The notes: generated by a model not told the origin, from the letters alone. A stretch of 33,113 nt of DNA from Tepidanaerobacter sp. GT38 (GCF_021991635.1 NZ_JAFFJA010000076.1:1-33113), one strand, 5' to 3'; counted from the first letter of the stretch, positions 1 through 10,507 are shown. Program-made: numbers and translations.

Positions 1-21
1 TTTACTGGTTATTGACAGAAT

Positions 22-1593
22 TTAAAATTTAATGAATACCGCATCCGCTATGTCTTTTATTTGTCTGATCTTATTTAATACACTTTCAGGAATTTCTTCA
101 TCAACTCCAAGCACCATTAGAGCTTCTCCGCGATAAGACTTTCGCCCTAACTGCATATATGCTATATTAATATCATTTTGACCTAATAAAGTTCCTACTT
201 CACCTACTATGCCCGGTCTGTCTCTATGAAAGGACATCAATGCAAAACCTTCAGGGATCAGGTCTATCTTATACTCATCTACAGCAACTATTCTCTGTTC
301 ATCTTTCCCAAAAACTGTTCCTGTTATGCTTCCAACACCCTTATCTGTTGTAATTTTCAATATTACGGTACCCGGAGCATCTTGATCTTTGCTCACTTTT
401 TTCTCTATAATTTTAATTCCTCGTTCTTTAGCAAGAAAATAGGCATTAACCACATTTGCAGGAATTTGTAATATGTTTGTTAAAATGCCTTTAATGCCTG
501 CAGTTGTTATTGGCCTAACATCAAATTTGCCCACTTTGCCGGAATATATCATCTCTACTTCACTAATTCGACCGTTTTTAAGCTGAGTGTAAATTGAGCC
601 CATTTTTTCAGCCAATTCCATAAAGGGTTTAATTTCTTTATATTCTTCCGGCCGAATAGATATCATGTTTACCGGATTTTTAACCATCTCACCCTTTAAA
701 GCTCTTATTATGTCTTTTGCTACATCCACTGCAACATTTATTTGTGCTTCAGCAGTAGAGGCCCCAAGATGTGGAGTGGCTATAACATTAGGCAAGTCTA
801 TGAGAGGACTATCTAGTGGTGGCTCCTGTTCAAATACATCCAAGGCACAGGCTGCGATTTTGCCTGATACAAGCCCTTCATAAAGGGCAGCTTCATCTAT
901 TATGCCACCGCGAGCGCAATTTATGATAATCACTCTGTCTTTCATCATATTAATACGTTCTTTGTCGATCATGTGATAAGTTGATTTTGTAACAGGCACA
1001 TGAAAAGTTAGAAAATCTGCTTCTTTTAATACTGTCTCTAAATCCGCCACTTTAACATTAATATTTTCAACATGCTCTTTTATAACATAGGGGTCATATG
1101 CTATAACATTCATACCTAAGCCTATAGCTTTAATGGCTACATCTTTTCCTATACGACCTAACCCTACAACTCCAAGAGTTTTGCCTCTTAGTTCTACACC
1201 CATAAATTTTTTCCTGTCCCATTTTTTGTTTTTGAGGCTCATAACCGCTGCCGGAATATTCCTAGCTGCAGCCATCAACAATGCAATAGTATGCTCGCTA
1301 GCAGCGATAGTATTTCCTTCAGGAGCATTTACTACTAAGATACCTTTTTGTGTTGCGGTATCAACATCTATGTTGTCAACACCTACTCCAGCTCTACCTA
1401 TGACCTTTAAATTGCTATTTTCTATTACCTTTTTGGTAACTTTGGTTGCGCTTCTTACAACTATTGCAGCGTAATTCGGAATTATTTCTACCAGTTCATC
1501 CTCACTTAATTTAGTCTTAATATCCACATCAAATTCTTCTTTTAAAATATCAATACCTTCTTGTGCCAAATCGTCACATATTAGTACCCTCAT
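22..1593 (-). CDS. serA: D-3-phosphoglycerate dehydrogenase (long form with C-terminal ACT domain)
   Basis: Cytosolic enzyme that oxidises 3-phosphoglycerate to 3-phosphohydroxypyruvate with NAD+, the first committed step of serine synthesis. The 523 residues match the long form of the family. The Rossmann signature G144-L-G-R-I-G149 is followed by the catalytic residues R228 (in CARGG), E257 (in DVFEQEPP) and H275 (in TPHLGAST). An intervening domain at about 310-440 leads to a C-terminal ACT domain (MSFHRDRPGIVGEVG), the usual serine-binding regulatory module. The ATG follows an AAGAAGGGG ribosome site. The gene is the only one behind a serine-type T-box leader, so expression should rise when tRNA-Ser is uncharged; feedback through ACT would add allosteric control (family knowledge). 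serC is not in the window. Confidence 0.96.
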   Translation of the reverse strand: MRVLICDDLAQEGIDILKEEFDVDIKTKLSEDELVEIIPNYAAIVVRSATKVTKKVIENSNLKVIGRAGVGVDNIDVDTATQKGILVVNAPEGNTIAASEHTIALLMAAARNIPAAVMSLKNKKWDRKKFMGVELRGKTLGVVGLGRIGKDVAIKAIGLGMNVIAYDPYVIKEHVENINVKVADLETVLKEADFLTFHVPVTKSTYHMIDKERINMMKDRVIIINCARGGIIDEAALYEGLVSGKIAACALDVFEQEPPLDSPLIDLPNVIATPHLGASTAEAQINVAVDVAKDIIRALKGEMVKNPVNMISIRPEEYKEIKPFMELAEKMGSIYTQLKNGRISEVEMIYSGKVGKFDVRPITTAGIKGILTNILQIPANVVNAYFLAKERGIKIIEKKVSKDQDAPGTVILKITTDKGVGSITGTVFGKDEQRIVAVDEYKIDLIPEGFALMSFHRDRPGIVGEVGTLLGQNDINIAYMQLGRKSYRGEALMVLGVDEEIPESVLNKIRQIKDIADAVFIKF

Positions 1594-1734
1594 TTTAACT
1601 ACCCCTTCTTATTCAAATCTTTTTATGGTTTATTGTAATTGCCATGATTTGTGACAATTATTTGTTCAATTAAACACGAAATTTAAAATATTGATTCTCT
1701 GTTTTTCCCTCCTCTCCCTTTTACTAAATACTAA

Positions 1735-1965
1735 TAAAAAAACCGCCCATACAAGGGGCGGATTTACCGCGTTGCCACCCTATTTCGGTTTCCCAAAATA
1801 AGTACAACCCTCATTAAACATAACGGTTTTTACCGTTTGACTCCTCGTCAACGACTCCGAGGCGGAAATAATGAGTTATCTACCGGTTCACACCAACCAC
1901 CGGCTCTCTGAAAATTAACTTCATTAATTTTCCTCTTCATAGTCTTTATATTATTAAATTATAAA
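1735..1965 (-). promoter_or_regulatory. T-box riboswitch leader of serA (serine specifier)
   Basis: Read on the minus strand, the leader has a Stem I base GACTATGA that pairs with TCGGAGTC, an AGAGAGCCGGTGGTTGGTG distal element, and the T-box sequence GGGTGGCAACGCGG (plus-strand 1767-1780). An intrinsic terminator follows: CCGCCC/GGGCGG (arms 1743-1748 and 1756-1761) with a T run. The triplet UCC (plus-strand 1864-1866), just 5' of GCC and the closing arm of Stem I, is in specifier position and encodes serine. The antiterminator bulge UGGC would pair with a GCCA acceptor end, matching the G discriminator usual for bacterial tRNA-Ser. Uncharged tRNA-Ser should favour read-through into serA. 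Confidence 0.93.
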
Positions 1966-1967
1966 CA

Positions 1968-1996
1968 ATTATAAAATAGAACATTTAATCTGTCAA
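1968..1996 (-). promoter_or_regulatory. sigma-A promoter of the serA T-box transcript
   Basis: On the minus strand TTGACA (1991-1996) and TATAAT (1968-1973) are separated by exactly 17 bp, a perfect match to the vegetative consensus. It lies just upstream of the T-box Stem I and just beyond the stop codon of the DUF1292 gene, so serA is transcribed separately from the upstream cluster. Confidence 0.88.
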
Positions 1997-2016
1997 GTTA
2001 TGTCTATCCACAAGTT

Positions 2017-2304
2017 TTATTCTTCATTAAAATCATCATCAGCATCAAGTTCCAGTTCATCATCATATAATGTTTCCCAAGCGTCTCTTATCATTTCAAA
2101 TTCTTCATCATCTTCTACCACAGAAAGAATTTCTTCACCGTTTTCATCGGTATCAATACGGAATATATACGCTTGGTCATCTTCATCGTCAAGAGGAGCT
2201 AAAATCGCATAATCAGTATCCTCAACAGTAATAACTCCTAGTATCTCAAATTCTGTTTCTTCGCCATTTTCACCTAGTAACGTGATAGTTTCTCTTTCTT
2301 CCAT
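2017..2304 (-). CDS. DUF1292 family protein (YrzB-like)
   Basis: A 95-residue, very acidic protein rich in Asp and Glu, typical in size and composition of the DUF1292/YrzB family of Firmicutes. The N-terminal half reads as a beta-rich fold (EETEFEILGVITVEDTDYAIL) and the C-terminus is a run of acidic residues. Function is unknown. Its place after alaS, ireB and ruvX is the conserved arrangement in Bacilli and Clostridia (alaS-yrzL-yrrK-yrzB), which is the main support for the call. A GGAG ribosome site precedes the ATG. Confidence 0.88.
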   Translation of the reverse strand: MEERETITLLGENGEETEFEILGVITVEDTDYAILAPLDDEDDQAYIFRIDTDENGEEILSVVEDDEEFEMIRDAWETLYDDELELDADDDFNEE

Positions 2305-2340
2305 TTTTTCAACTCCAATTCTTATTAAATTAAGGATATT

Positions 2341-2778
2341 TTATTGTAATTTTTCCCTGCTGTCAACTCTAATTTTAAAATCTAAATAACTTTGAAGAAT
2401 TAGTACTGCTGCCAATTTGTCAATGACCGTTTTTCTTTTTTTGCGGGACATATCAGCTTCAATTAATATTTTCTCGGCTGCAACAGTCGTTAATCTCTCA
2501 TCCCAAAAATCTAATTCAATTCCCAATGTGTTTTGCAGTTTAGCAGCATATTTTTTAACGGCTTCACCGCTAGGGCCCAAGCTTCCATCCATATTTTTGG
2601 GAAGGCCTACAACGACTTTTGAAACATTATACTGTGAAACAAGCTCTGCTATCCTTTTTATATCTTCACCATTTTTCTTTCTTTCTATTACATCTAAACC
2701 GTGAGCAGAAAAACCAAGTTCATCTGATATTGCAACGCCAACTCGCCTTTCACCAATATCTAAGCCCAAAATGCGCAT
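2341..2778 (-). CDS. ruvX: Putative pre-16S rRNA nuclease RuvX/YqgF
   Basis: A 145-residue RNase H-fold protein of the YqgF/RuvX family, thought to trim the 5' end of pre-16S rRNA. The N-terminus [18 protein letters not shown] carries the first catalytic Asp in the usual DxGxxRxGVA motif. [17 protein letters not shown] gives the second conserved strand and glycine-rich loop, and FWDERLTT carries the later acidic residues. An AGGAG site lies upstream of the ATG. It starts 15 nt after the aldo/keto reductase gene, so both are probably on one mRNA. Confidence 0.93.
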   Translation of the reverse strand: MRILGLDIGERRVGVAISDELGFSAHGLDVIERKKNGEDIKRIAELVSQYNVSKVVVGLPKNMDGSLGPSGEAVKKYAAKLQNTLGIELDFWDERLTTVAAEKILIEADMSRKKRKTVIDKLAAVLILQSYLDFKIRVDSREKLQ

Positions 2779-2793
2779 TAAAAATTACTCCTT

Positions 2794-3741
2794 TTAAAAT
2801 ATTTTTATGCAAAATTCAGGACAATATCCAGCACAGTAGCCACAAAGAATACAAGCTTTGGGGTTTACAACTGATCGGCCATTATGAATAGAAAGTGCAT
2901 TGTATCGACAGTGCCTTACGCATTCTCCGCAACCTTGACACCAATCTTCTACTAATAGTTTTCTTTTCTTTTTGCTCAATCTTTTCTGAATATCAGGATT
3001 TACTGTTTTTCCTTCAAATATGTTAACATTTGCCATGACCTCATCACGAGATTGCATGCCCACAGCTACCGAATCAAGGTATGGGAATGATAAAATATAA
3101 GAAAAGGCTTGTTCTTTATTTTTTATTAGATTTCCACCGCCTAAAGCCTTCATACCGTATATGCCTTTGCCATTTTTATACGCTTTTTGTATCGCAATTT
3201 CCATGTCATGTAATGTTCCATCCTTAATACCTAGTCCTTTAAAATTAATCAAAGGATGAATTATTTCTATTTCTTGCATGTCTGCTGCTGCATTTACTAC
3301 TTCAACTGTATGAGTCGAAACACCTATTGCTTTTATTAGCCCTTTTGCTTTAGCATCAACCAAATATTCTAAAGCTTCCCGATGTCCCTTAAGTGTTAGT
3401 TTCGTTTCCTGTTCATGCAGCATAAATATATCAATTATATCTTTTCCAATTTCTTTACGTGCTTTTTCTACACTTTGTTTCATTCCTTCATATGTATAAG
3501 CATAAGATTTTGTTGAAATTATCAGCTCTGCTTTTGCTTTCTTTAACGCTCTATTTATATATCGATAGTTGCTGTAAAATTCGGCAGTATCTATAAAATT
3601 AACACCTAGTTCCATAGCATATAATATAATATCTGCTCCGTCTTCGATAGATAAATTGGCTTGAAGGGGACCAATTGTCAAGCTGCCAAAACACAACTTA
3701 GATACTATTAAATTAGTACATCCAAGTTTATTGTATTGCAT
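2794..3741 (-). CDS. Aldo/keto reductase with C-terminal 2x[4Fe-4S] ferredoxin domain
   Basis: A 315-residue oxidoreductase with two parts. Residues 1-250 form an aldo/keto reductase barrel with the catalytic tetrad D51, Y56, K78 and H109 and the motifs FIDTAEFY and IDIFMLHE. Residues 266-315 hold two ferredoxin cysteine clusters, CQGCGECVRHC and CILCGYCAGYC, each able to bind one [4Fe-4S] cluster. Such fusions are common in anaerobes and are presumed to couple carbonyl/alcohol chemistry to ferredoxin electrons; the substrate cannot be told. The gene sits inside the otherwise conserved ireB-ruvX order and follows a terminator hairpin, so it probably has its own start of transcription and carries ruvX along. 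Confidence 0.9.
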   Translation of the reverse strand: MQYNKLGCTNLIVSKLCFGSLTIGPLQANLSIEDGADIILYAMELGVNFIDTAEFYSNYRYINRALKKAKAELIISTKSYAYTYEGMKQSVEKARKEIGKDIIDIFMLHEQETKLTLKGHREALEYLVDAKAKGLIKAIGVSTHTVEVVNAAADMQEIEIIHPLINFKGLGIKDGTLHDMEIAIQKAYKNGKGIYGMKALGGGNLIKNKEQAFSYILSFPYLDSVAVGMQSRDEVMANVNIFEGKTVNPDIQKRLSKKKRKLLVEDWCQGCGECVRHCRYNALSIHNGRSVVNPKACILCGYCAGYCPEFCIKIF

Positions 3742-3783
3742 AAGTTGTTGACCTCTTTGAATTTTTCTTTGTTAACACCATAA

Positions 3784-3853
3784 AAAAAGTATCAGCAGGC
3801 AACACCTAGCATAAATATAAAAATTACTCTAGTAAATGATATTACCTGCTGAC
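3784..3853 (-). terminator. Intrinsic terminator after alaS-ireB, with long loop
   Basis: On the minus strand TCAGCAGGTAA pairs with TTGCCTGCTGA (arms at 3842-3852 and 3792-3802, one G-U pair), followed by ACTTTTTTT. The 39-nt loop is longer than in a simple terminator and contains a short TTACTAGAGTAA palindrome. It separates ireB from the aldo/keto reductase gene. Confidence 0.7.
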
Positions 3854-3881
3854 AATTTTCTCTTTACACTTAATACTTAAA

Positions 3882-4136
3882 CTAACCCTCAATAAAATTT
3901 TTGAGAAGTTCTTCTAATAATTCATCACGTTCAAGCTTTCGAATTAAATTTCTTGCATTACCGTGACTTGTGATATATGCAGGATCACCTGACAAAAGGT
4001 AGCCTACAATCTGGTTTATTGGATTGTAACCTTTTTCTTCCAAGGCTTTTGATACTTCTTTTAAAATCTTGCGCGCATCAATATCGCTGTCTTTTTCCAC
4101 CTTGAATTTTACCGTTTCACCCATGTTTTGCCCCAT
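3882..4136 (-). CDS. IreB family regulatory phosphoprotein (UPF0297/YrzL)
   Basis: An 84-residue protein with the hallmark block [20 protein letters not shown] followed by [19 protein letters not shown], diagnostic of the IreB/YrzL family. In Enterococcus faecalis IreB is a substrate of the IreK/IreP Ser/Thr kinase-phosphatase pair and affects cephalosporin resistance; that role is transferred by family only. An ATG lies 15 nt further upstream, but its codons overlap the GGAGGG ribosome site, so the ATG at 4136, seven bases after that site, is the better start. It lies 27 nt after alaS, the usual partner. Confidence 0.92.
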   Translation of the reverse strand: MGQNMGETVKFKVEKDSDIDARKILKEVSKALEEKGYNPINQIVGYLLSGDPAYITSHGNARNLIRKLERDELLEELLKNFIEG

Positions 4137-4163
4137 TATCATTCCCTCCATCGCTTTTTTAGA

Positions 4164-6809
<2,646 letters not shown>

Positions 6810-6844
6810 TTACAAAGTCTTAAAGCTTCCTTATTACTGACGCA

Positions 6845-6873
6845 ATTATATAGAAGATATAAATCATTGTCAA
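6845..6873 (-). promoter_or_regulatory. sigma-A promoter of alaS-ireB
   Basis: TTGACA (6868-6873) and TATAAT (6845-6850) on the minus strand with a 17-bp spacer, a perfect consensus match. The leader to the alaS start is only about 50 nt, too short for a T-box. Confidence 0.88.
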
Positions 6874-6890
6874 TATTTTCTATCAAAGCA

Positions 6891-7310
6891 TCATATTATT
6901 CTTACTATGCGTGAGGAATATTTTTTGCTGACTTCTTCACGGCTTGTAAAAAAGTGTATTATAAAAAAGCTGATTGACATAAAAGCCAGTCCAATAAAAA
7001 AAGAAACAAGCTCAGCCGATGATAAATTAAAGAGATTCGCAACCTTTGAACCAAAACCTATGCCTAATAAAAATGCAAGAAGAGGTACACCATATGCTAT
7101 CAATGTAGCTGATAAAAACGTTGCCGCACTTAGTTCTATTTCAACAGTTTGCCCCACTCTTGCACCAATCGGGTTCTGAGCCCATACCCTAAGAGCCTTA
7201 CCTTCTCTACCCACTGAGCAGCCCTTGCAGCCATCACATGCAGCAGATTTTCTTATCTCCACTTGAGCGCGGTTATTTTTATTTTCCACTACAATAGCTA
7301 TTTCCCTCAT
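6891..7310 (-). CDS. SoxR-reducing system RseC family protein
   Basis: A 139-residue membrane protein of the RseC/MucC family. The N-terminal cytosolic part has the family cysteine cluster CDGCKGCSVG, then a small beta domain (ALRVWAQNPIGARVGQTVEIEL), then two hydrophobic helices (FLSATLIAYGVPLLAFLLGIG and ELVSFFIGLAFMSISFFIIHF) and a basic tail. In proteobacteria relatives work with Rnf-like complexes in reducing SoxR or in the sigma-E stress pathway; in Clostridia the role is not established. An earlier ATG overlaps the GGAGG ribosome site, so I place the start at 7310. It lies 30 nt after csoR, probably in the same transcript and so possibly metal-responsive. Confidence 0.88.
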   Translation of the reverse strand: MREIAIVVENKNNRAQVEIRKSAACDGCKGCSVGREGKALRVWAQNPIGARVGQTVEIELSAATFLSATLIAYGVPLLAFLLGIGFGSKVANLFNLSSAELVSFFIGLAFMSISFFIIHFFTSREEVSKKYSSRIVRII

Positions 7311-7340
7311 GGAATCCTCCATTTATAATTTAAAATATGC

Positions 7341-7628
7341 TTATTTTAAAAACTTATGTAACACATCTACAAGCTCATCAATTTTTTCATCACCACTGTC
7401 AGTTTGTATAGCTTCAACTACGCAACCCTTTGTATGATCTTCAAAAATAATCAACCCTACTTTATTTAATGCTGCCCTAACGGCAGCAATCTGAATCAGT
7501 ATATCCGCACAATATTTTTCCTTTTCTATCATTCTTTGTATTCCTTTAATCTGACCTTCTATTTTTTTTAAACGCCGAAGGAGATTAACTTTATTTTCAG
7601 AATAAGAACAGGTATGCCCATGCCTCAT
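7341..7628 (-). CDS. csoR: CsoR-type metal-sensing transcriptional repressor
   Basis: A 95-residue all-helical DUF156 repressor (CsoR/RcnR/FrmR family). From the chosen start the ligand residues C39, H64 and C68 show the Cys-x24-His-x3-Cys spacing of Cu(I)-sensing CsoR (C36, H61, C65 in Mycobacterium). RRLKKIEGQIKGIQRMIE and AAVRAALNKVGL are the family helices. The open frame extends further upstream, but the ATG at 7628 has a GGAGG site eight bases away, and the longer reading would run through promoter and operator sequence. A promoter and an ATACC/GGTAT palindrome directly upstream suggest autoregulation. No copper ATPase or chaperone gene is in the window. Copper as inducer is inferred from the ligand set. 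Confidence 0.9.
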   Translation of the reverse strand: MRHGHTCSYSENKVNLLRRLKKIEGQIKGIQRMIEKEKYCADILIQIAAVRAALNKVGLIIFEDHTKGCVVEAIQTDSGDEKIDELVDVLHKFLK

Positions 7629-7641
7629 GTCATTACCTCCA

Positions 7642-7658
7642 ATACCATATGGGGGTAT
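7642..7658 (-). promoter_or_regulatory. Candidate CsoR operator
   Basis: ATACCATATGGGGGTAT is an imperfect palindrome with arms ATACC (7642-7646) and GGTAT (7654-7658) and the G-rich half typical of CsoR sites. It lies between the -10 element and the ribosome site of csoR, where bound repressor would block transcription. Confidence 0.65.
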
Positions 7659-7671
7659 AGTGTGCATTTTT

Positions 7672-7700
7672 ATTATACAATATTGTTTACATACAATCAA
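7672..7700 (-). promoter_or_regulatory. sigma-A promoter of csoR-rseC
   Basis: TTGATT (7695-7700) and TATAAT (7672-7677), 17-bp spacer, minus strand. The -35 element overlaps the end of tcdA, so csoR can be transcribed independently of it. Confidence 0.75.
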
Positions 7701-8389
7701 TTCTTTATTAAATCTTTTATAACCTCACCCGCCATTATTAGCCCCATGACTGAAGGCACAAAAGAAATGCTACCTGGTGGTCGCTGATGTCTTAAAGGAC
7801 TTTCAGTTGAAAAAACCACTTTAACTCCTGTTTCTATACCGTTTTTTCGGAGTTCTTTTCTAATTTTTCTAGCCATAGGACATACCGATGTTTCAGATAT
7901 ATCTGCCACTTGAAATTTAGTAGGATCTAATTTATTCCCAGCTCCCATTGCAGATATAATTGGAATATTTAATTTCTTGCAATTGACAATTAAATTAATT
8001 TTTGATTTTATACTATCTATAGCATCTACAAGATAATCAAAGTCATCTGATAATATTTGGGAAGCCGTTTCAGCAGAATAAAATTCTCGAATGCTAACTA
8101 CTTTTGCATCGGGATTAATATCGAGAATCCTTTTTTTCATTACATCTACTTTCGGCAAACCCACTGTAGAATGGAGAGCATGAATTTGACGATTTATGTT
8201 AGAAGGAACAATGATATCTGAATCCACAATTGTAAATGTTCCAACACCTGCTCTTGCCAGAGCTTCTGCTGCAAATGAGCCAACACCGCCAATTCCCACA
8301 ATGGCTACTTTTGATGCCTTTAATTTTTCTATGCCTTCTTTATTTATTAGCAATTCTGTTCTAGAAAAAAATCTCTCTTCCAAGAACAT
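7697..8389 (-). CDS. tcdA: tRNA threonylcarbamoyladenosine dehydratase (ThiF/MoeB/HesA family, YrvM-like)
   Basis: An E1-like enzyme that uses ATP to cyclise t6A37 to ct6A in ANN-decoding tRNAs. The protein begins RFFSRTELLINKEGIEKL, then the nucleotide-binding loop KVAIVGIGGVGSFAAEALARAG, the acidic strand FTIVDSDIIVPSNINRQ with the family Asn-Arg-Gln, and AMGAGNKLDPTKFQV. The open frame runs upstream into the 6S RNA gene, so I start at the ATG at 8389; the TTG two codons later fits the GGAGAG ribosome site slightly better. The 230 residues are somewhat short for the family. Its position after aspS and 6S RNA matches B. subtilis yrvM, which supports TcdA over other ThiF-fold enzymes. Confidence 0.9.
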   Translation of the reverse strand: MFLEERFFSRTELLINKEGIEKLKASKVAIVGIGGVGSFAAEALARAGVGTFTIVDSDIIVPSNINRQIHALHSTVGLPKVDVMKKRILDINPDAKVVSIREFYSAETASQILSDDFDYLVDAIDSIKSKINLIVNCKKLNIPIISAMGAGNKLDPTKFQVADISETSVCPMARKIRKELRKNGIETGVKVVFSTESPLRHQRPPGSISFVPSVMGLIMAGEVIKDLIKN

Positions 8390-8411
8390 CTCTCCATAAT
8401 TGTTGTATAAA

Positions 8412-8612
8412 TATAAAAAACCCCCCACCATGCCGTGTTCGCTGACTGTAATAGAGACCCGGCTCAACCAGGTGGGTGTCCTCCTAAGTGCTTTATATTT
8501 CCCTTCAAAGAGGGCATATATGCCACACTTAGAGACCGGACTCCCTATATCTATGTGTTGGCTCTTTACAATGCCAGTTTACACGCACACAGCAGGGTTT
8601 CTTTTTTAATTC
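8412..8612 (-). ncRNA. ssrS: 6S RNA (SsrS/BsrA type)
   Basis: An untranslated stretch of about 200 nt between aspS and tcdA. On the minus strand, CCCTGCTGTG near the 5' end (8588-8597) pairs over 9 of 10 positions with CACGGCATGG near the 3' end (8428-8437), forming the long closing stem of 6S RNA. Between them are complementary blocks flanking a central bubble, with GGAGGACACCCACCTGG resembling the conserved 3' part of Firmicute 6S RNAs. The RNA ends in a G run followed by TTTTTT. It has its own promoter upstream. The aspS-6S-yrvM order is that of B. subtilis bsrA. 6S RNA imitates an open promoter and sequesters sigma-70-type RNA polymerase. Confidence 0.87.
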
Positions 8613-8619
8613 TAGATTT

Positions 8620-8648
8620 ATATTACCATAAAACCCGCTGTTTATCAA
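8620..8648 (-). promoter_or_regulatory. sigma-A promoter of 6S RNA
   Basis: TTGATA (8643-8648) and TAATAT (8620-8625), 17-bp spacer, minus strand. The predicted start, near 8612, lies about 15 nt before the 6S closing stem. Confidence 0.7.
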
Positions 8649-8690
8649 GGTTTTACGCTAATATATCCATGCCATTATATGCCTTAATAT

Positions 8691-10460
8691 TTATTTTTTT
8701 ACCTGAATGTGAAGTTCATTAAGCTGCTTTATATCCACTTCGCTGGGTGCTTCAGTCATGAGACAAGAAGCGTTTTGTGTTTTTGGAAAGGCAATGCAAT
8801 CTCTTATGCTGTCAAGACCTAAAAGTAACATAATCATACGGTCAAGACCATAAGCTATTCCACCATGTGGCGGTGTGCCATATTCAAAGGCTTGTAGCAA
8901 GAATCCAAAGTTTCGTCTTGCCCGTTCTTCTGAAAACCCAAGTACCTTAAACATTTTCTCCTGCAAAGCCGCATCATGTATTCTTATGCTTCCTCCGCCA
9001 AGTTCTGTACCATTTAGTATAATGTCATAAGCTTTTGACCTGACTTGAGCAGGGTTCTCATCTAAAAGCGGTATATCCTCATCCATGGGCGATGTGAATG
9101 GATGGTGTTTTGCTACGAATCTCTTTTCTTCTTCGCTGTATTCTAGTAGTGGAAACTCTGTAACCCAGAGAAAATTAAGTTTGTTTTTATCAATTAAATT
9201 CAAGGTTTTCCCTAAATAAAGTCTTAAACTACCTAATGAAGTCATTACAAGTTCGGAATTAGTATCTGCTACAAACACAAGCAAATCGCCGGTCTCGCCT
9301 TGCAACTTATCTATAATTTGCTTTAATGTTGCTTCGTCAAAAAACTTGGCTATGGGAGATTTTATTCCTTCCGAAGTTATGTTGATCCATGCAAGGCCCT
9401 TTGCACCAAACTCGCTTGCCTTCTCTCCTAGTTCATCGATTTGTCTTCTGCTAAAGATTTCTCCACCTTTTTTTATGGTTAAACCCTTAACACAGCCGCC
9501 ACCTTTGACCGCTTGGCTGAACACTTTAAAATCTACGTTTTCCACCAGATCAGATATATCAACCATTTCCATACCAAATCTGGTATCAGGCTTATCAGAA
9601 CCGTATTTTTCCATAGCCTCTTTATATGTCATTCTGGGAAACGGTATTTCTACTTGCCTTCCAGTAACCTTTTCAACAACGTATTTAATCAGTTTCTCAT
9701 TTATTGCAATAACGTCTTCTACATCTACAAAAGACATTTCCATATCCAATTGAGTAAATTCAGGCTGCCTGTCTGCTCGCAAATCCTCATCTCTAAAGCA
9801 CCTGGCAATCTGGTAATATCTTTCCATACCAGCTACCATCAATATCTGTTTAAATAGCTGAGGTGATTGAGGCAATGCGTAAAATTCTCCCGGATTTAAT
9901 CGGCTGGGAACCAGATAATCACGAGCACCTTCAGGTGTGCTCTTAGTTAAAATAGGTGTTTCAATTTCTATAAAGCCGTTTTCGTCTAAAAAATCCCTTA
10001 TGGCCTTATTGACTTTGCTGCGGAAAATCATGTTGTGTTGCATTTTCGGTCTTCTTAAATCAAGATATCTGTATTTTAACCTTACGCTTTCATCAACCTT
10101 GACATTGTCTTCTATTGCAAATGGTGGTGTTTTAGCAATGCTTAAAATTTCCAATTCTTTTCCTATTACTTCAATATATCCTGTAGAGATCTTCGAATTG
10201 ACATTTTCCTTCGGGCGCATGCAAACTTTGCCCTTCACTGCGATTACATACTCACTTCTGATTTTATCAGCTGTTTCAAAAGCCTCTTTTTGATCTGGAT
10301 TGAAAACTACCTGAACTATTCCACTCCTATCTCTTAAATCAACAAAAATTAGACCTCCTAAATCTCGTCGGGTTTGAACCCAACCGGTAAGACATACTTC
10401 TTTGCCTTCATGTTCAGGTCTTAAATCGCCACAATAGAAATTGCGTTTAAATTTCCCCAT
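8691..10460 (-). CDS. aspS: Aspartate--tRNA ligase
   Basis: A 589-residue bacterial-type class IIb synthetase. The N-terminal OB fold binds the anticodon (LTGWVQTRRDLGGLIFVDLRDRSG). Class II motif 2 is RCFRDEDLRADRQPEF, a GAD insertion domain occupies the middle (about 285-415), and motif 3 is GIAYGLDRMIMLLLG. RRDLGG at 31-36 has Leu where the non-discriminating Pseudomonas enzyme has His, which suggests an Asp-specific enzyme. The open frame extends 43 codons further upstream, but that part lies in the T-box leader; the ATG at 10460 with AAAGGAG eight bases before it is the start. hisS, which usually precedes aspS in Firmicutes, is absent here. Confidence 0.96.
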   Translation of the reverse strand: MGKFKRNFYCGDLRPEHEGKEVCLTGWVQTRRDLGGLIFVDLRDRSGIVQVVFNPDQKEAFETADKIRSEYVIAVKGKVCMRPKENVNSKISTGYIEVIGKELEILSIAKTPPFAIEDNVKVDESVRLKYRYLDLRRPKMQHNMIFRSKVNKAIRDFLDENGFIEIETPILTKSTPEGARDYLVPSRLNPGEFYALPQSPQLFKQILMVAGMERYYQIARCFRDEDLRADRQPEFTQLDMEMSFVDVEDVIAINEKLIKYVVEKVTGRQVEIPFPRMTYKEAMEKYGSDKPDTRFGMEMVDISDLVENVDFKVFSQAVKGGGCVKGLTIKKGGEIFSRRQIDELGEKASEFGAKGLAWINITSEGIKSPIAKFFDEATLKQIIDKLQGETGDLLVFVADTNSELVMTSLGSLRLYLGKTLNLIDKNKLNFLWVTEFPLLEYSEEEKRFVAKHHPFTSPMDEDIPLLDENPAQVRSKAYDIILNGTELGGGSIRIHDAALQEKMFKVLGFSEERARRNFGFLLQAFEYGTPPHGGIAYGLDRMIMLLLGLDSIRDCIAFPKTQNASCLMTEAPSEVDIKQLNELHIQVKK

Positions 10461-10507
10461 ATCATCAACTCCTTTTCTATAGTTAACAATATTATTCCTA
10501 ATTAGAT

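Noticed and set aside
8390-8722. Open frames over the 6S region, including the upstream extension of tcdA
   Set aside because: They translate the closing stem and central bubble of a recognisable 6S RNA and have no protein-family features.
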